Notes under the pieces: generated by a model
The model's database searches: none
What the model saw: the letters and a program-made list of their open reading frames with translations, nothing else
What the model was told of the DNA's origin: nothing
DNA from: Roseiflexus sp.
Lineage (GTDB): Bacteria; Chloroflexota; Chloroflexia; Chloroflexales; Roseiflexaceae
Direction: 5' to 3'
NCBI GenBank assembly: GCA_025062325.1
Contig: JANXAL010000052.1
Span: 1-32,055 of the forward strand
DNA length: 32,055 nucleotides
Part shown: in pieces, positions 30,694-32,055 of the stretch
How positions within the stretch are numbered: the stretch's first letter is position 1
How the letters are laid out: each line of letters starts with the position of its first letter
Translations under genes and position numbers: made by a program

Positions 30694-32055
30694 ATGATTC
30701 GTCGCAGCCAACAGACAGCGTTACAAGAAGCGTTCGATGAAGCGCTCACTCGTCTGTTAAGTGGGGCAGACGTTAATGAGTGCCTGGCGCGTTACCCGCA
30801 GCTAGCCGTAGATCTGGAGCCGTTGCTGCAGGTGGCAGGTATGGTGCGTGCTGAAGCGGCGTTGCCTCTGCCGCCTGAACTGGAACGCTGGCTGCCAACC
30901 GGCGCTCAGGAGTTTTCTGCAATCGCCCGGCAGATGCTCGCACAACGGCGTCAAGCCCGTCATCTGCTGCGTCCTCTCCGCAAAGCGACGGTTCAGCGCA
31001 TTCTGGCAGGCGCGCTGGCGTTCACGGTATTGCTGGCATCGATTGATACCGCTTCAGCGCAAAGCTTGCCCGGCGATCCGCTCTATGCCTGGAAAGTGGC
31101 GCGTGAGGACCTGACGCTCTCCATTGTCGCCGATCCGGTGCAGCGCAGTAAATTGCATATCGACTATGCTCGCCGTCGCATTCTGGAAATCGAGACATTG
31201 ATTGCCAGCGGTAGCGCCGTTGATCCGCACTTGCTCGAAGAACCCCTCGCTCTTCTGACGGCTCACGTCCGTGGTGCGTGGATCGAAAGCCGTGAGATCG
31301 GTGGTGAAGATGTGTCGTATGATGTGGCGGTGCTGATCAACGAGGTGCAGGCAGCGCTTGCACGGGTGGCGTCGAAGGTTCCAGATGCAACACCACTGAT
31401 TGGTACAGTGCAAGAACAACTTGGGACGGTTATAGAACCGACTGCGGCGCCTGTCTCCACAGCGACCCCTTCGCAATCGCCTGGACTGATGCTGGCAACG
31501 ACGGTAGCGCCGATTGATACGCCAACAGCGGATGCGGGCGAACGGGATTCCGGGTTTGATGACAGTCCCACGCCTAGCGAGGATGCTTCAGATGGTGCGG
31601 CAACCCCGCCACCGACCGCTCGCCCGCCGCGTCTGTCGCCAACACCAGGGCAGAATTCGCCGACCGTCATTAGCGCACCAGCGCCAACCCGCACGCCCGT
31701 GCCTGGGTTGCCTACAACAACCTCGTTACCGTCGCCAACAGCAACGCAGACAACAGTGCCAACCAATGTTTCGCCCACGGATACGCCGTTGCCAACGCAT
31801 ACCCCATCACCGATACCAACGCCGCCGCCGACTGCGACTCGTATTCCTCCCACGGAACCGCCGTCGGCCAGTTCGACGCCGCAACCACCGCCAACCGCTC
31901 GTCCACCGCGTCCGACTCTGACACCACGCCCGACGGCGACGCCCACGCCTGTGCCGCCGACGGCGACGCCCACGCCTGTGCCGCCGACGGCGACGCCCAC
32001 GCCTGTGCCGCCGACGGCGACGCCCACGCCTGTGCCGCCGACGGCGACGCCCACG
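30694..32055 (+). CDS. Membrane anti-sigma-like protein (DUF5667 type) with Pro/Thr-rich repeats, 3'-truncated by window
   Basis: The frame is open for 454 codons to the window end. Residues 1-98 are cytosolic and helical (SQQTALQEAFDEALTRLLSG, CLARYPQLAVDLEPLLQVAG), as in partners of ECF sigmas. A single membrane segment is at about 101-121 (ILAGALAFTVLLASIDTASA). Outside lies a region like DUF5667 (LPGDPLYAWKVAREDLTLSI, DPVQRSKLHIDYARRRILEI; about 124-215), then from about residue 249 a Pro/Thr/Ser-rich stalk that ends in perfect PTATPTPVP repeats. The layout suggests regulation of the upstream sigma factor by a surface or wall-linked sensor. The ATG at 30694 is 34 bp after the sigma stop; no strong Shine-Dalgarno is visible. 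Confidence 0.75.
   Translation, partial: MIRRSQQTALQEAFDEALTRLLSGADVNECLARYPQLAVDLEPLLQVAGMVRAEAALPLPPELERWLPTGAQEFSAIARQMLAQRRQARHLLRPLRKATVQRILAGALAFTVLLASIDTASAQSLPGDPLYAWKVAREDLTLSIVADPVQRSKLHIDYARRRILEIETLIASGSAVDPHLLEEPLALLTAHVRGAWIESREIGGEDVSYDVAVLINEVQAALARVASKVPDATPLIGTVQEQLGTVIEPTAAPVSTATPSQSPGLMLATTVAPIDTPTADAGERDSGFDDSPTPSEDASDGAATPPPTARPPRLSPTPGQNSPTVISAPAPTRTPVPGLPTTTSLPSPTATQTTVPTNVSPTDTPLPTHTPSPIPTPPPTATRIPPTEPPSASSTPQPPPTARPPRPTLTPRPTATPTPVPPTATPTPVPPTATPTPVPPTATPTPVPPTATPT
31930..32055 (+). repeat. 27-bp perfect tandem repeat, at least 4.7 copies
   Basis: Units start at 31930, 31957, 31984, 32011 and 32038 (the last cut by the window end), identical in every base. Each encodes PTATPTPVP, so copy changes keep the frame. 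Identity at DNA level means recent expansion. Proline-rich spacing like this is used for wall-spanning stalks. Confidence 0.9.

Overview
The window is a piece of a bacterial chromosome, about 60% GC by eye. It most likely comes from the Chloroflexota, and the gene content and repeat style suggest a Roseiflexus-like filamentous anoxygenic phototroph. That assignment is inferred from overall character, since no rRNA or other marker gene is present. Genes lie on both strands, packed into short operons, and several convergent neighbours overlap at their 3' ends.

Left part (1-7.4 kb): the 3' part of a stomatin/SPFH gene, a membrane-anchored TPR protein, two family-4 glycosyltransferases in tandem, the nickel-pincer cofactor genes larB and larE, a YezG-like immunity-type protein that seems to end early at a nonsense codon, and a zinc-ribbon protein that has lost one zinc cysteine. 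The 0.8 kb after these holds a two-repeat type I-E-like CRISPR remnant, a 65-bp imperfect inverted repeat and a 29-bp palindrome.

Middle (8-15 kb): a complete BMP-type ABC uptake operon (lipoprotein, permease, permease, ATPase; probably for nucleosides). It starts from a near-consensus extended -10 promoter and has a long structured leader. It converges on nicotinate phosphoribosyltransferase, whose promoter carries an inverted repeat, so this stretch is about nucleoside and NAD precursor use. Next is an 84-aa gene whose promoter spacer contains a near-perfect Gram-positive-type LexA (SOS) box.

15-19 kb: a tight three-gene minus-strand operon of unknown purpose. It encodes a PHP phosphoesterase fused to an AlbA_2/Schlafen-like domain and a duplicated C-terminal module, a secreted protein of three similar beta-type repeats, and a TPR/zinc-ribbon protein. 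This is the best candidate here for an undescribed system.

Right part (19-32 kb): a small conserved-looking protein, argS with a NagD-like HAD phosphatase, a 0.8-kb repeat-rich gap, a two-gene phosphorelay (Cache-HAMP-GAF histidine kinase and REC-histidine kinase hybrid), a YchF-like GTPase/ATPase with a SEDS (FtsW/RodA) glycosyltransferase, and an ECF sigma factor followed by a membrane anti-sigma-like protein that runs off the end inside a 27-bp tandem repeat.

Several intergenic gaps carry short-unit repeats: two six-unit heptamer arrays (3049-3090, 14776-14818), two three-unit decamer arrays sharing the same units in different order (1701-1730, 19802-19831), and degenerate 74-91 bp units (22726-23115). 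No tRNA, rRNA, transposase or prophage gene was seen.
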